The position numbers and the translations under genes are program-made. A stretch of 64,000 bases of DNA from an uncultured Psychromonas sp. (lineage in GTDB: Bacteria; Pseudomonadota; Gammaproteobacteria; Enterobacterales; Psychromonadaceae), in NCBI RefSeq assembly GCF_947489755.1, contig NZ_CANLFB010000014.1:51536-115535 (forward strand), read 5' to 3'. Below the pieces are notes generated by a model. That model was not told the DNA's origin and ran no database searches. It saw only the letters and a list, made by a program, of their open reading frames with translations. Shown here piece by piece: positions 28,273 to 38,933 of this stretch (the stretch's first letter is position 1; each line of letters begins with the position of its first letter).

Positions 28273-29832
28273 TTATATTTTAAAAGAGCCTACATGTTTA
28301 TCTAACGTGTCTGCTAGTTCGGTTAAGTTTCTGCTGGTGACTTCTAATGCCTGACTAGCGGTTGCACCTTCTACTATTGAGTTATTCACTGTATCCATAT
28401 TCATGTTAATTTCATTAGATACACTCGATTGTTCCTCTGTTGCAGTGGCTACTTGAGTATTTAAATCTAATATTGCGATGACTTGATTTGATATTCTGAC
28501 GAGTGCTTGTTGCGCTTCTTCAGTGGCTTTTGAGCCTTCATAGGTTAAAGATTTACTGATGCTCATTGCCTCTACTGCACTTTTAGCTTCGGTTTGTAGG
28601 TAGTCAATCATCTTCTGAATTTCACCGGTTGATTTAGCGGTTTTGGTTGCTAGATTTCTTACCTCATCTGCGACTACTGCAAAACCTCTTCCTGCTTCTC
28701 CGGCGCGAGCGGCTTCAATGGCTGCATTCAAAGCAAGTAGGTTGGTTTGCTCTGAAATACTGTTAATAACTTCAAGAATTGACCCTATAGATTGAGTTCT
28801 ATCGGCTAATGACGTTATCACTAGTGAAGTATTGTTTATTTCTTCAGATAGGTTTTGAATAGTGCTGGTGGCTTCCTGTAATATTTTATTACCTTCTTGC
28901 GTTTCTTTGTTTACATCTTGCGCTGCGTCAGCTGCACCAGATGCATTTGAAGAAATTTCATTGATGGTCGCGATCATTTCATTCATTGAGGTGACGACTA
29001 AGATAGATTGCTCACTTTGTTCTTCACCTCGTGTTAGTGAACGTAAAGCTTGGTCTCTAACATCGGTCGCTGACAGACCTAATTGCACGCCTGTTTTAAC
29101 AACTTGAGTCACTATTTCATTAATATTGCTAGCAAAGGCATTGAAGGCGATCGAAATTCGCGTGATTTCATCATCCCCTTTAATAGGTAATCTTACGGTA
29201 AGGTCACCATCACCTTTAGAGATGTCTTCTAATGCCAGTTGTAATCCTGAAAGGGGTTTGAAAAGGTGATTCATTACCCAAATAAGAATACAGATACAGA
29301 TAATAAATATCCCTGAGATTGCAACTAACTGAATCATTAATATGCCAGAAGCCGCTTCGCTGACTTCTGTAATTGGAATACCGATATCTACCGTGCCATA
29401 AAGTTTACCGTTGACATAAATAGGTGTCATTATGTCGTAAACCCATACTTTTTGTACGTCGGCATACCATTTCGAGTGTTGAGAAACCCCTTGGCTAGCA
29501 CCTTTTACTGAATAACTGTCGTCGTACACTTTATTAAGTTTTTCTCTGTCACTGTGTGCAACCGCTTTTACTTGTTTATTAATGACAATGGCATAAGAAA
29601 TATCAGGTCGACTTTTAAGTGAAGTGACCAAACTTTGTAAGTCGGCCAATGGTTGTGGTGATTTTTCTAGAATATATTCAACATTGGTAACCAGTAAAGA
29701 AGCCTGTTGTTGTGACTTTTTGAGAATTATTTCATCTATTTCTTGGTTAGAAATATAAGAGGTTGCAGCAATGCTAGTAATTGCTGCAATAACAAACATT
29801 GCAAATACTACTATCAGTATTGTTTTTTTCAT
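28273..29832 (-). CDS. Methyl-accepting chemotaxis protein
   Basis: A 519-residue inner-membrane chemoreceptor. Membrane helix 1 spans about 4-24; a periplasmic Cache-like sensor of about 135 residues follows (with [19 protein letters not shown] and [10 protein letters not shown]); helix 2 lies near 165-190. A HAMP domain (about 190-245) contains [16 protein letters not shown]. The signalling domain has the CheA/CheW contact hairpin [19 protein letters not shown] and [10 protein letters not shown]. There is no CheR-docking pentapeptide at the C-terminus. The ligand is unknown. It lies alone, so it must use chemotaxis genes encoded elsewhere. Confidence 0.93.
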   Translation of the reverse strand: MKKTILIVVFAMFVIAAITSIAATSYISNQEIDEIILKKSQQQASLLVTNVEYILEKSPQPLADLQSLVTSLKSRPDISYAIVINKQVKAVAHSDREKLNKVYDDSYSVKGASQGVSQHSKWYADVQKVWVYDIMTPIYVNGKLYGTVDIGIPITEVSEAASGILMIQLVAISGIFIICICILIWVMNHLFKPLSGLQLALEDISKGDGDLTVRLPIKGDDEITRISIAFNAFASNINEIVTQVVKTGVQLGLSATDVRDQALRSLTRGEEQSEQSILVVTSMNEMIATINEISSNASGAADAAQDVNKETQEGNKILQEATSTIQNLSEEINNTSLVITSLADRTQSIGSILEVINSISEQTNLLALNAAIEAARAGEAGRGFAVVADEVRNLATKTAKSTGEIQKMIDYLQTEAKSAVEAMSISKSLTYEGSKATEEAQQALVRISNQVIAILDLNTQVATATEEQSSVSNEINMNMDTVNNSIVEGATASQALEVTSRNLTELADTLDKHVGSFKI

Positions 29833-30390
29833 TTTTTGTTTCCTGAAGTTGTAAAATATTCCTTCCTAAATTCACATGATAAGTGAAGGATGTAGCCATA
29901 AAGGAGTATACATACTCTCGAGTTTATCGAAAAGTGATTACTATTTTAAATTAACGTTATGCACTTATTATTTGAATCCAAGTTTCAAATTTTATGTTGT
30001 CATGTGTTCTTTTATTAACTGGTTCATTCTTTTGAAGGTACAACGAGAGTAGAAGTAAATGAGATATAAGCAAAAGTATCTTATAAAAAGAGTAAGTTTT
30101 TAGCATCAGATGTGTACTTTAATGTTTGAACGCTGATGTTGTATAGATATTAAATTGCTTTAACTTGTTGTGGCTTTGATGTGGCTTTTAGTCTGAATAG
30201 TTATAAATTCACTGAAGATCCCATCTTATAAAAAGCATTAATTAAATAAACGCCGTTATGTGGTTAAACGGAGGGTGTTGTAAGTATTTTATTTAATTGT
30301 TTCTTGTCTGGATGTAATTAAGCTAATCTGTTGTTTATCAATAATATCTATCACTGAAGTGTTAGTGCATGCTTAAAGGAATAACAGACT
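29833..30390. other. Intergenic stretch between divergent genes, no gene seen
   Basis: About 560 AT-rich bases between the chemoreceptor (minus) and moxR (plus). It should hold both promoters. Short inverted repeats exist (GCATCAG/CTGATG near 30100-30137), but I recognise no RNA, gene or repeat element. Confidence 0.4.
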
Positions 30391-31299
30391 ATGCATAATA
30401 AGATTGCAAAAATATTGGCACAGCTGAATGCTGTTTTATTAGGTAAAGAGCGACAGACTAAACTGGCGCTGGTGTGTTTATTAGCTGATGGCCATTTGTT
30501 GATTGAGGATTTACCTGGCATGGGTAAAACCACTTTAGCGGGGGCATTGGCAAGAACCTTAGGGTTAGATTATCAACGAGTGCAATTCACCAGTGATATG
30601 TTGCCTGCTGATATTTTAGGTGTGTCGATTTTTGATAAGCAACTGCAACAATTCAGTTTCCACCAAGGACCTATTTTTACACAAGTGTTATTAGCCGATG
30701 AAATAAATCGTGCGAGCCCTAAAACACAAAGTGCATTATTGGAAGCGATGGAAGAACGTAAAATATCTATCGATAAACATACCTATCCATTAGGCCAACC
30801 CTTTTTTGTGATTGCGACACAAAATCCACAAGATCAAGCGGGCACGTTCCCGTTACCTGAGTCCCAATTAGACCGATTTATGATGCGCATTGAATTGGGT
30901 TTTCCTAATAAAGACGCTGAATTATTAATGTTAAAAGGACAATACCAACCGCAAGTGACTGAAGCGATTATTGATGCTCAGCAATTGAATGAAATGCAAG
31001 CCGCTGTTCGGTTGGTGCAAGCAAGTGATGCGGTATTACATTATCTGATCCGTTTAATTGAAGAGAGTCGTTATGGCGCTGAATATGCGAATGCGCTTTC
31101 ACCTCGTTGTTCAAAAGTGTTGTTGAGTGCGGCTAAAGCGATGGCCTTTATTGAGCAGCGTGACTATGTGGTACCAGAGGATGTTCAAGCGGTGTTTGTA
31201 GCAGTGGCTGATCATCGATTAAATGGGGTGAATGGCACTAAGAAAAGTGGACAAGCATTGAGCCAAACCCTGTTAAATAGTGTTGACCCGCTACAGTAA
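30391..31299 (+). CDS. MoxR-family AAA+ ATPase
   Basis: A 302-residue chaperone-like ATPase. Walker A is GMGKTTL near 47-53, Walker B LLADEINRASPKTQSALLEA near 106-125, sensor 1 IATQNPQDQAGTFPLPE and an arginine region ESQLDRFMM follow. MoxR proteins help assemble or activate metal or protein complexes and nearly always sit beside DUF58 and transglutaminase or von Willebrand genes, as here. The ATG follows AAGGAAT. Confidence 0.9.
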   Translation: MHNKIAKILAQLNAVLLGKERQTKLALVCLLADGHLLIEDLPGMGKTTLAGALARTLGLDYQRVQFTSDMLPADILGVSIFDKQLQQFSFHQGPIFTQVLLADEINRASPKTQSALLEAMEERKISIDKHTYPLGQPFFVIATQNPQDQAGTFPLPESQLDRFMMRIELGFPNKDAELLMLKGQYQPQVTEAIIDAQQLNEMQAAVRLVQASDAVLHYLIRLIEESRYGAEYANALSPRCSKVLLSAAKAMAFIEQRDYVVPEDVQAVFVAVADHRLNGVNGTKKSGQALSQTLLNSVDPLQ

Positions 31300-31587
31300 T
31301 TCATTTTTATTTTTTAAAATAGTGTTTTTAAAATCGCGCTTTTAACCATGAATTTTTAAATCAGGCTTTTTTAAATAACATTTTTAATAATACTTTTATT
31401 ATCTAAATCTAAGCCGCTTTTAATCTCGATTATTAGAAAGTGATGTTCAGGAAATACGCTTAGTCGAGGCGTGTTGGACACTGTTTAATAAAGCATAAGA
31501 ATAAAAGCATACGAGTTAAATACGACTAATAAATCACACAGAATAACGGTAACGTTGATAAGCACGTATTGAGTAAAGGTAGCAATC

Positions 31588-32595
31588 ATGTCTCTGACAA
31601 TAATATCAAAGCAGTTTAAGACGTTAATGAATCAGCGATTTGATCGTTGGTTGGTTAAGCGCATACCGGTTGTTGATTCAATTACCTTGAACCGAGGTAA
31701 TACGTTTATTTTCCCTTCTCGGTTTGGGCTTATATTTTTAGCCACCTGCGTTATTTTGTTTTTAATTGGCACTAATTATCAAAATAATTTGATTCTATTT
31801 TTGGTGTACTTTCTATTAAGTTTTATGATCACTTGTTTATTATTAAGCCACCAAAACCTGTCAGGCCTGAGATTAACAGCAAGCCAAACGGAAGATCAGT
31901 TTGCGAATGAAAATTGTGCTTTTACTTTACGTTTATCACGGTCAAAAAATGCCAAAGCGAATTGTGCTCAACAAACCAGTTTTGCGTTTAAGCAGGCTAG
32001 TTCAACTTTTCCCGCGACCATGGCAGAACCTTTATCTGAACAACAAAATATTAGCTTATTTGCAAAAAGCACCAAACGAGGATGGTTTAAACCCGGACGC
32101 GTTACGGTGCAATCTTATTATCCTTTTGGGTTGTTTAGAGTGTGGTCGCATATTGATTTTGGTTTCTCATGTTTGTTGTATCCGAGCTCCATTGAAAATG
32201 CCTTAGATAACGTGGTGTTAAACGGTGATGAAACAGAGGCAGGAAAGCAAGCTGCTAAAGTCGGTTTTGATACGTTCAGTACGTTAAAGCCATTTCAGGA
32301 AGGCGAATCATTAAAATCGATAGCATGGAAACAAGTTGCTCAAGGAAAAGGTGTTTTTACTAAGCAGTTTGAAGAGGAACGAGGTGGCGATGTGTTTTTA
32401 TCTTTGTCGGCTTTTAATGGCGTACCCACTGAAGCGCGATTGTCGATGTTAGCTTATCAAGTGTTAACGTATGAACAGCAAGGTATTAGCTATGCGTTAG
32501 ATCTTGGAAAAAGAGTTATTGAAGTAGGATCTGGTGCGCAGCATCAACAAGCATGTTTACGTGCGTTAGCGTTATATGGAGAGCAGCATGCCTGA
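31588..32595 (+). CDS. DUF58 domain membrane protein
   Basis: A 335-residue protein with two membrane helices (about 47-64 and 70-88) near the N-terminus and a cytoplasmic DUF58 domain with TFSTLKPFQEGESLKSIAWK near residues 229-248, the family hallmark, and a following KQFEEERGGDVFLSL. It is the usual partner of MoxR. It starts 288 bases after moxR, an unusually wide gap for this operon, and overlaps the transglutaminase gene by 8 bases. Confidence 0.88.
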   Translation: MSLTIISKQFKTLMNQRFDRWLVKRIPVVDSITLNRGNTFIFPSRFGLIFLATCVILFLIGTNYQNNLILFLVYFLLSFMITCLLLSHQNLSGLRLTASQTEDQFANENCAFTLRLSRSKNAKANCAQQTSFAFKQASSTFPATMAEPLSEQQNISLFAKSTKRGWFKPGRVTVQSYYPFGLFRVWSHIDFGFSCLLYPSSIENALDNVVLNGDETEAGKQAAKVGFDTFSTLKPFQEGESLKSIAWKQVAQGKGVFTKQFEEERGGDVFLSLSAFNGVPTEARLSMLAYQVLTYEQQGISYALDLGKRVIEVGSGAQHQQACLRALALYGEQHA

Positions 32596-34606
32596 GTTTT
32601 TAACACGTCAAAGCTTGTCGTTAATTGTGTTTAGTTATGCCTTAGTGGTGGTGTTATTAGCTGAGCAAGTGAATGTGCTATTAATTGTTTTTGGTGTGCT
32701 TTGTGCTGCCTGGCGTATTGCGCTGTTTACTGGGCGAGTAACGGCATTAAAGAAAATGATGACCAATAGTATTTCTGTTATTTGTATCTCAATTATTGTG
32801 TTGATGGTTTATAAGTCAGATGTGCTGAATATATTGGTGCATGTGATTTTATTAGGCTTCAGCCTTAAGTTCCTTGAATTAAAATCGGTTAGAGATGTGC
32901 ACTTTTTTGTGAATACCGGCATTGTGCTAGTGGCGGTTTTTCTGGTGTTTAATCATAGTATTATGATGGCAGCCGCTGCGGCTATAGTGGTTGCTTTATT
33001 GCTGATGATTTTACTGTCGATACATGGTGCAACTTTACAAACAAAACCCCAATTTAAGGTGTTGAGTAAAGTGCTCGTTTTAAGCTTGCCATTGGCTGTG
33101 GTGCTATTTCTTGTTTTACCTCGCTTACCTTCCATGTGGCAAATGCCATTACAAAACAAAGCAACGACGGGGTTAACCGATAGCGTGTCCCCTGGCAGTA
33201 TTGCTGAATTAAGCCAATCTTCAGCACTTGCTTTTAGAGTGAGCTTTGATGACGAATCACCTCAAGGCGTATTACCTGTAGGACAAGCACGTTATTGGCG
33301 AGTGTTAACGTTAGATGAGTTTGATGGCAAAACATGGTCGCAAAGCCCCAGCTTACAAAGAGAAGAAAAAAGGGCTAAAAGAGGTAAGAATCTAGGTTAC
33401 GAGTTAATTGATAAACAACGTAGTTATCAATTGATATTAGAACCTCATTATAAGCATTACGTGCCGAGCTTGGATTTTGCTTATTCAAGTAATGACAGTG
33501 CGTTATTAAGTGATTTTAGTTTACGCAGTGTTGACCCTGTTTATAAACGCCAAGCTTTTAAAATCGAGCAATATAAGCAAGTCGACGGTTTTGTTAATAG
33601 CGCAAAGTCGTTACAAAAATACACGCAATTGCCAAGTAAAGGCACTGAGGTCGATAACCCTAAAACAAGGGAGTGGATACAGAGTAAGCTCGCTTCAGGC
33701 ATTGATAAGTACGCGATATTAGATCAATTATTAGCGATGTTTAATAAGGATGATTTTCGTTATACCTTAAAGCCCCCTTTATTGGGCGAGCAACAAATTG
33801 ATGATTTTCTGTTTTCATCACAAGCTGGATTTTGTGTGCATTACGCCAGTACTTATTTGTATGTAGCTAGAGTATTGAATGTGCCTGCACGTATGGTGGC
33901 TGGTTATTTAGGGGGGGAATGGGATAACTCAAATGAGTTTTTGAGTGTACGTCAATATGATGCTCATGCTTGGGTTGAGATTTGGAAAGATGAACAATGG
34001 ACGCGCGTCGACCCAACGGCGTATGTTTCACCTGAACGAGTGGAACAGGGCATATTACAAAGCTTGGATGATCAAAGTGAGTTTTTATCTGGGCAATACT
34101 TGTCACTTCGTCATTGGCAAAATAATCAATTATTCAATCAACTCGCTGATTTCCTCGATAGAGCAGATTACTTTTGGGCGGTTTGGGTTATAAATTATGA
34201 TAATCAGAAGCAATTAGAAATACTGAAGCGTTTATTGAGTAACATTCCTTGGTTAAATTTATCCATGTTGATATTACTGCTGTTATTTTTAGGCACAACG
34301 ATCACCGCATTATGGATATTTAAACCGTGGCAAGGTGAGACGCTACCTATTGAAGATCGATTGTTTAATAAGTTGTATAACACAGCCACTGAAAAGCATT
34401 TGGTCAGACATAAAGGGCAAACCGTTGCTGATTATTGTAACGCGCTAGGGCAGTTAAAGGTTGATGCACAACCTTCATTGGTTAAATTCGCTATGGTGTA
34501 TAACCAAATAAAGTATCAGGCGAGTTTAACTGCATCACAAAAAAACGTGTTAATTGCAGAGCTGGTTGTACTGAGAAAATTGATTAGTAAGCAATGTAAG
34601 CGTTAA
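32588..34606 (+). CDS. DUF3488 / transglutaminase-like membrane protein
   Basis: The start is taken at the ATG at 32588, which has GGAG 5 bases upstream, not the ATG 12 bases earlier. The 672-residue product has about six N-terminal membrane helices (to about residue 190), a large periplasmic domain with the transglutaminase core (C416 in AGFCVHYAS, H460 in YDAHAWVEIW, D475 in RVDPTAY), and one C-terminal helix near 560-580 with a cytoplasmic tail. The catalytic triad is complete, so it may be a peptidase or cross-linker of the envelope. With MoxR and DUF58 it forms a conserved but poorly understood trio. Confidence 0.9.
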   Translation: MPEFLTRQSLSLIVFSYALVVVLLAEQVNVLLIVFGVLCAAWRIALFTGRVTALKKMMTNSISVICISIIVLMVYKSDVLNILVHVILLGFSLKFLELKSVRDVHFFVNTGIVLVAVFLVFNHSIMMAAAAAIVVALLLMILLSIHGATLQTKPQFKVLSKVLVLSLPLAVVLFLVLPRLPSMWQMPLQNKATTGLTDSVSPGSIAELSQSSALAFRVSFDDESPQGVLPVGQARYWRVLTLDEFDGKTWSQSPSLQREEKRAKRGKNLGYELIDKQRSYQLILEPHYKHYVPSLDFAYSSNDSALLSDFSLRSVDPVYKRQAFKIEQYKQVDGFVNSAKSLQKYTQLPSKGTEVDNPKTREWIQSKLASGIDKYAILDQLLAMFNKDDFRYTLKPPLLGEQQIDDFLFSSQAGFCVHYASTYLYVARVLNVPARMVAGYLGGEWDNSNEFLSVRQYDAHAWVEIWKDEQWTRVDPTAYVSPERVEQGILQSLDDQSEFLSGQYLSLRHWQNNQLFNQLADFLDRADYFWAVWVINYDNQKQLEILKRLLSNIPWLNLSMLILLLLFLGTTITALWIFKPWQGETLPIEDRLFNKLYNTATEKHLVRHKGQTVADYCNALGQLKVDAQPSLVKFAMVYNQIKYQASLTASQKNVLIAELVVLRKLISKQCKR

Positions 34607-34619
34607 TGCTTACATTGCT

Positions 34620-35283
34620 TTTATTTTAAAATCAAAAGCAGTTTTACCACGAAGGCTCAAAAGGTAGAGAAGGTTAAGTTAAAAACACCGTTCACTTTTA
34701 AAGATTCTCTTCGTGTCCTTCGTGAAGCGCAGCGCTTCGTGGTTGATTAAGTTTTTTAAAGTCAAAAGCTTATTTACCACGAAGGCACGAAGGGTAGAGA
34801 AGGTTAAGGTCAAAAGCAGATATTCACTTTAACAGTCTTCTTCATATCCTTCGTGAAGCGTAGCGCTCCGTGGTTGATTAAGTTTTTAAAGTCAAAAGCT
34901 TATTTACCACGAAGACACGAAGGGTAGAGAAGTTAAGTCAAAAGCTTAAAAAATTTATTAATGATGGTTTTTCTTCGTGTAGCGAAGCGCTTCGTGGTTG
35001 ATTAAGGTCTTTAAAGTCAAAAGCCGATTAACCACGAAGGCACAAAGGGTGGAGAAGTTAAGATCAAAACAGATACTCATCTTTAAAGGTTTTCTTTGTG
35101 TCCTTCGTGTAGCGAAGCGCTTCGTGGTTGATTAAGGTCTTTAAAATCAAAAGCCGTTTAACCACGAAGGCACGAAGGGCAGAGAAGTTAAGGTCAAAAG
35201 CAGAAATTCACTTTTAGAGGTTTTTCTCCGTGTTGCGCTTGGTGGTTTGTTAAGTCTTTTTAAAGCCAAAACTGTACGGTTAA
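34620..35283. repeat. Repeat array B1: about five R1 units of ~128 bp
   Basis: Tandem R1 units just after the transglutaminase gene, with palindrome centres near 34731, 34862, 34987, 35117 and 35238. Each unit runs ACCACGAAGGCACGAAGG, AGAGAAGGTTAAGGTCAAAA, TTCACTTTTAAAG, CTTCGTGTCCTTCGTG, palindrome, CTTCGTGGTTGATTAAG, TTTAAAGTCAAAAGC. Outer arms are inverted copies of each other, so each unit could fold into a long hairpin. Confidence 0.92.
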
Positions 35284-35350
35284 ACAGCATGAACAGATTA
35301 TTTTAGTTAGTTAACTATACTAATTAATATTTGAAGTTGAGGTGGATAAT

Positions 35351-35722
35351 ATGGAGTTTGAAGATTTATCTTTTCAAGTTATTGGTTGTGCTATTGAAGT
35401 TCATAAAAACTTAGGTCCTGGATTACTAGAATCGAGTTATGAAAAATGCTTAGCTTATGAATTATCCAGTTTAAATATTCCATACAAGCAACAACTTGCC
35501 TTACCTATAAGATATAAATCTGTTGAAATTGATTGTGCCTATAGAATTGACCTACTCGTTGCTGATGAAATCATTATTGAACTCAAAAGTGTAAGCCAGT
35601 TAACTGCTATCCATGAAGCGCAAATATTAACCTATATGAAATTAGCGAATGTGAAGACAGGTCTATTAATTAATTTTAATACTGTTTTCTTGAAGAATGG
35701 TATTAAGCGTTTTAAAACTTAA
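35351..35722 (+). CDS. GxxExxY family protein, PD-(D/E)XK nuclease-like
   Basis: The start is the ATG at 35351 with GAGG 8 bases upstream; a GTG 9 bases earlier has no spacing for that site. The 123-residue protein carries the GxxExxY motif GLLESSY (24-30) and the PD-(D/E)XK-type core D67 (RIDLLV) with E77 and K79 (IIELKSV). From memory the family is Pfam PDDEXK_3. No function is established; nuclease activity is inferred from fold. The gene is enclosed on both sides by R1 repeats, which begin about 15 bases past its stop, and it has its own AT-rich leader. Confidence 0.88.
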   Translation: MEFEDLSFQVIGCAIEVHKNLGPGLLESSYEKCLAYELSSLNIPYKQQLALPIRYKSVEIDCAYRIDLLVADEIIIELKSVSQLTAIHEAQILTYMKLANVKTGLLINFNTVFLKNGIKRFKT

Positions 35723-35734
35723 TACCCAACAGCT

Positions 35735-36270
35735 ACTTAACCACGAAGAGCAGAGAGGTTAAGGTCAAAATCTGACACTTATTTTTAAAGGTTTTCTTCG
35801 TGTCCTTCGTGAAGCGCAGCGCTTCGTGGTTGTTTAAGGTCTTTAAAGTCAAAAGCCGTTTAACCACGAAGGGTGGAGAAGTTAAGGTCAAAATCAGGTA
35901 TTCACTTTAAAAGTCTTCTTTGTGCTCATCATGTAGCCCAGTGCTTCGTGGTCGTTTAAGATCTTTAAAGTCAAAAGCCGATTAACCACGAAGGCACGAA
36001 GGGTAAAGAAGGTAAGATCAAAAGCAGATATTCACTTTAAAAGTATTCTTTGTGCTCATCATGTAGTGCAACACTTAGTGGTCGTTTAAGATCTTTAAAG
36101 TCAAAAGCTTATTTACCACGAAGGCACGAAGGGTGGAGAAGTTAAGGTCAAAAGCAGATATTCACTTTTAAAGGTCTTCTTCGTGTCCTTCGTGTAGCGC
36201 AGCGCTTCGTGGTTGCTTGAGATGTTTAAAGTCAAAAGCTTATTTATCAGGAAAGCACAAAGCGTGAAGA
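35735..36270. repeat. Repeat array B2: about four R1 units
   Basis: R1 units continue after the GxxExxY gene with palindrome centres near 35818, 35943, 36066 and 36205 (period about 125). The two middle copies are degenerate (AGCCCAGTGCTTCGTGG, AGTGCAACACTTAGTGG) while the arms AACCACGAAGGCACGAAGG stay intact. Confidence 0.92.
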
Positions 36271-36349
36271 AGATTAGGTGTGTGTGATTTTGAGGGCTAT
36301 TTGCTGTGATTATAGTGGTTCTGAGATTGTTCTGTTACGGGTTAATGGC

Positions 36350-36389
36350 AAAAAAATAGGCCGAAATACTTGAAGTAAATCGGCCTATT
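36350..36389 (-). terminator. Terminator of the lipoprotein gene
   Basis: AATAGGCCGA (36355-36364) pairs with TCGGCCTATT (36380-36389); on the minus strand a run of seven T bases follows. Confidence 0.85.
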
Positions 36390-36425
36390 GATTTTAACTT
36401 ATTGAATTCAAGCCATGAGAGCTAT

Positions 36426-38603
36426 TTATTCGTTATTACCAGTACCTGTCCATTCAATATTGAATTTTACCTTTTCAATGTATTCATTTTCACCAGAATT
36501 TGTATAACCGATAATACTATATACAGTGTCTTCAGTTAATTCCTCGAAGATGTCTAGGTCAATATTTGCAGAGCCTTCATCTGAATCTTCATAACAATCA
36601 AAATCTGAGTTTATGGTTCCATCATTACTTGTTATTGTAAAGTCACTAAATGATTCTTGTAGTTGATCACAAGTAACACCTTCGTCACCAAGGTTAAAGG
36701 TAATGTTAGCGTCAAATATACCGCTATCCTGAGAATTATTATTCTCAAGTAAGCTAACAGAGATTAAGCCTTTTTTCCAATTTAGGGTCTCCTCACTTGG
36801 TAAGTAAACTTCAACATCTCTTATTGCTGCGCCATCGTCAGATTTTATATTAATTCTACTTTCAGCAGCAGCTGCCGTTGAAAAGTAGGTATAAAGCCCA
36901 CCATCTTCGTTTGAATCTGTTGGTTTTGAAAGGACTAAAATAGCATTTTCAATATTGTCATCAGTCGCTTGAACAGTATAAGTTCGGTTCTCTGTTATCG
37001 TTTCATTACCTTCTGTAAATGATAAAGAGGCATTAAGTATATTGAGGTTATCACCAATCGTGTAACTTCCTACTTCAGTGCTTGCATTGTTAGGACACGT
37101 TGTTAAGTTTGCTGACGTACGCACACTTCTATAGATTATTCCATCTGTAAATTCGAACGTGTCACACCAGACTTGTTGAGCTGGGTTATCATTAAAAGAT
37201 CCATGCTCAGTGAAGTACCACTTATTACCTTCTAATGTATTGAGGGTTTGTGAAGGGGTTGTTGACTCGGTGATTTCAGGTAATGTGAATGAAACTTCAG
37301 TTTTATCATTAACACTATCTTCGGCATAAATGAAGAGAGTACTTGTTTGTGCTTCTTTTGCATTACTTGGTGTGCCGCTAAAAGTGAGTGTGCCATTTTG
37401 TTCACTGAAAGATAGACCACTGTTCCCACCTGATGATAGGTTGGTGTTGAATGTATATGTTAATACATCAGATTCGGCATCAGTGAATAGTGCTGAAATA
37501 TCTAATTCGTAATCAACAGCTTCACCTACGGTTAACACCCAAGTTGATACTTCTGTTTGAAGTAGAGTCGCTATCTCTTCATTAAAAGTTGGTGCGGCAT
37601 TTTCTGTTTCAACTATAACAGTGAAGTTAATTGGGTAAGAACGTGCTTTACCGTCATAAGCAAACGCTTGATATTCAAATGTGCCTGCTACGGTTGGTGT
37701 ACCAGAGATGATGCCTGTAGATGGAATGATTGTTAAACCGTTTAATTGTTCACTGCCTTTTAAAACTAATTGGTAGGTCAGCGAATCTTGATCTGCGTCG
37801 GAGAAAAGCTCAGTTACATCTATTTCTGTTAATGTATCTTGATACTCTAAAGTTTGCGTTTCGATAGTTCCTGCTACTTCTGGACGAGAATTTACTGCAA
37901 CTTCTACTTCGCCATTATTCATCGTTACCGTTGGATAGAAGTTAGTTAAACTTCCTTGAACTTCAACAACCTTTTGTACTTCAATAGCTACTTCACTTGT
38001 TATTTGTAATTGAGATTCAATCGATAACCCTGCATTCGATAACCCTGCATTATCAACCAAGATTTCACCAATGATATTAAGTGCTTGTGCTTGTTGATCT
38101 GAAGTATCTGCCAAGTAATCACCAAAGATAAGTTCTCTAGAAGCGGTTAAACCTGAATCTTGAATTAATTTAATGACGGCATCTTCAGCGTCTGCTTGTG
38201 TTAGTGTTCGAGTTGAGTCTGCTTCTAATTGTTGAACGACCATATTAGTCATTGGGTTAGCAACGGTTGAGCCTGCAGGCGCTGAAAGTTCGAAGTCAGT
38301 AGAGACGACACCACGAACACTATCAATCGTTTCGCCTGCAATTGCTTTAATAAAAACTGCATGGCCTTGTTGGTCTGCCGGTAATGTAAATTGACCCTTC
38401 TCATCACTCTTTTCTGGTAGTACAGTATCGCCACTATCCAGTGTTAAATTATCATTTGTATCAACCCATAATTCAGCATTCGCTAAATAACCATCGATTG
38501 CAGTAATAGTAGAGTCAGAACCGCTATCGCTACCACCAGATCCTCCACAAGCTGTTAATGCAAGTGCAATAGATGCTGCTAAACACGTTTTTTTATTAAT
38601 CAT
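36426..38603 (-). CDS. Cell-surface lipoprotein with cadherin/Ig-like repeats
   Basis: The start is the ATG at 38603 (AGGA site 7 bases before), not the upstream ATG, because it begins the signal peptide MINKKTCLAASIALALTAC with lipobox LTAC, then a GGSGGSDSGSDS spacer. The 725-residue product is thus a lipoprotein, probably on the outer membrane. The body has an EF-hand-like DTNDNLTLDSGD segment, two dystroglycan/cadherin-type putative Ig domains (about 240-335 and 340-445, with LFSDADQDSLTYQL and LFTDAESDVLTYTF) and an unassigned C-terminal half. A role in adhesion or polymer binding is inferred. Confidence 0.8.
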   Translation of the reverse strand: MINKKTCLAASIALALTACGGSGGSDSGSDSTITAIDGYLANAELWVDTNDNLTLDSGDTVLPEKSDEKGQFTLPADQQGHAVFIKAIAGETIDSVRGVVSTDFELSAPAGSTVANPMTNMVVQQLEADSTRTLTQADAEDAVIKLIQDSGLTASRELIFGDYLADTSDQQAQALNIIGEILVDNAGLSNAGLSIESQLQITSEVAIEVQKVVEVQGSLTNFYPTVTMNNGEVEVAVNSRPEVAGTIETQTLEYQDTLTEIDVTELFSDADQDSLTYQLVLKGSEQLNGLTIIPSTGIISGTPTVAGTFEYQAFAYDGKARSYPINFTVIVETENAAPTFNEEIATLLQTEVSTWVLTVGEAVDYELDISALFTDAESDVLTYTFNTNLSSGGNSGLSFSEQNGTLTFSGTPSNAKEAQTSTLFIYAEDSVNDKTEVSFTLPEITESTTPSQTLNTLEGNKWYFTEHGSFNDNPAQQVWCDTFEFTDGIIYRSVRTSANLTTCPNNASTEVGSYTIGDNLNILNASLSFTEGNETITENRTYTVQATDDNIENAILVLSKPTDSNEDGGLYTYFSTAAAAESRINIKSDDGAAIRDVEVYLPSEETLNWKKGLISVSLLENNNSQDSGIFDANITFNLGDEGVTCDQLQESFSDFTITSNDGTINSDFDCYEDSDEGSANIDLDIFEELTEDTVYSIIGYTNSGENEYIEKVKFNIEWTGTGNNE

Positions 38604-38837
38604 GAACCGTTCCTTCGAGTTTGTTTTTATATGAAAGTGAACTTTATACTTCTTAATGAGCATTTTTGTGGTGAGTTTTATTTTGACTATTTAATTATAA
38701 AAAGCAATCTAAACTACTTATAAGTGGGTATTTATTTTTTATTGAGCAATTTTTGTTCGAGATTAATGATGTATTGTTAATAGCGAGTACTGTCGGAGGA
38801 AATTATTTGTTAAATATTGTCTGTTAGCATATTAAAA

Positions 38838-38867
38838 GGTTAAGTGAATTGCTGTTTTCACTTAACC
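38838..38867. other. 11-bp inverted repeat upstream of btsS
   Basis: GGTTAAGTGAA (38838-38848) and TTCACTTAACC (38857-38867) are perfect inverted copies, 8 bases apart, 67 bases before the btsS start. No T run follows; it could be an operator or a hairpin. The rest of the 330-base divergent region shows nothing else I recognise. Confidence 0.5.
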
Positions 38868-38933
38868 ACGACAAAAAATACTGTATAACAGTACTTTCTG
38901 CCAATATTGGCTTTTTGCTTATTAGGAGTTGTT

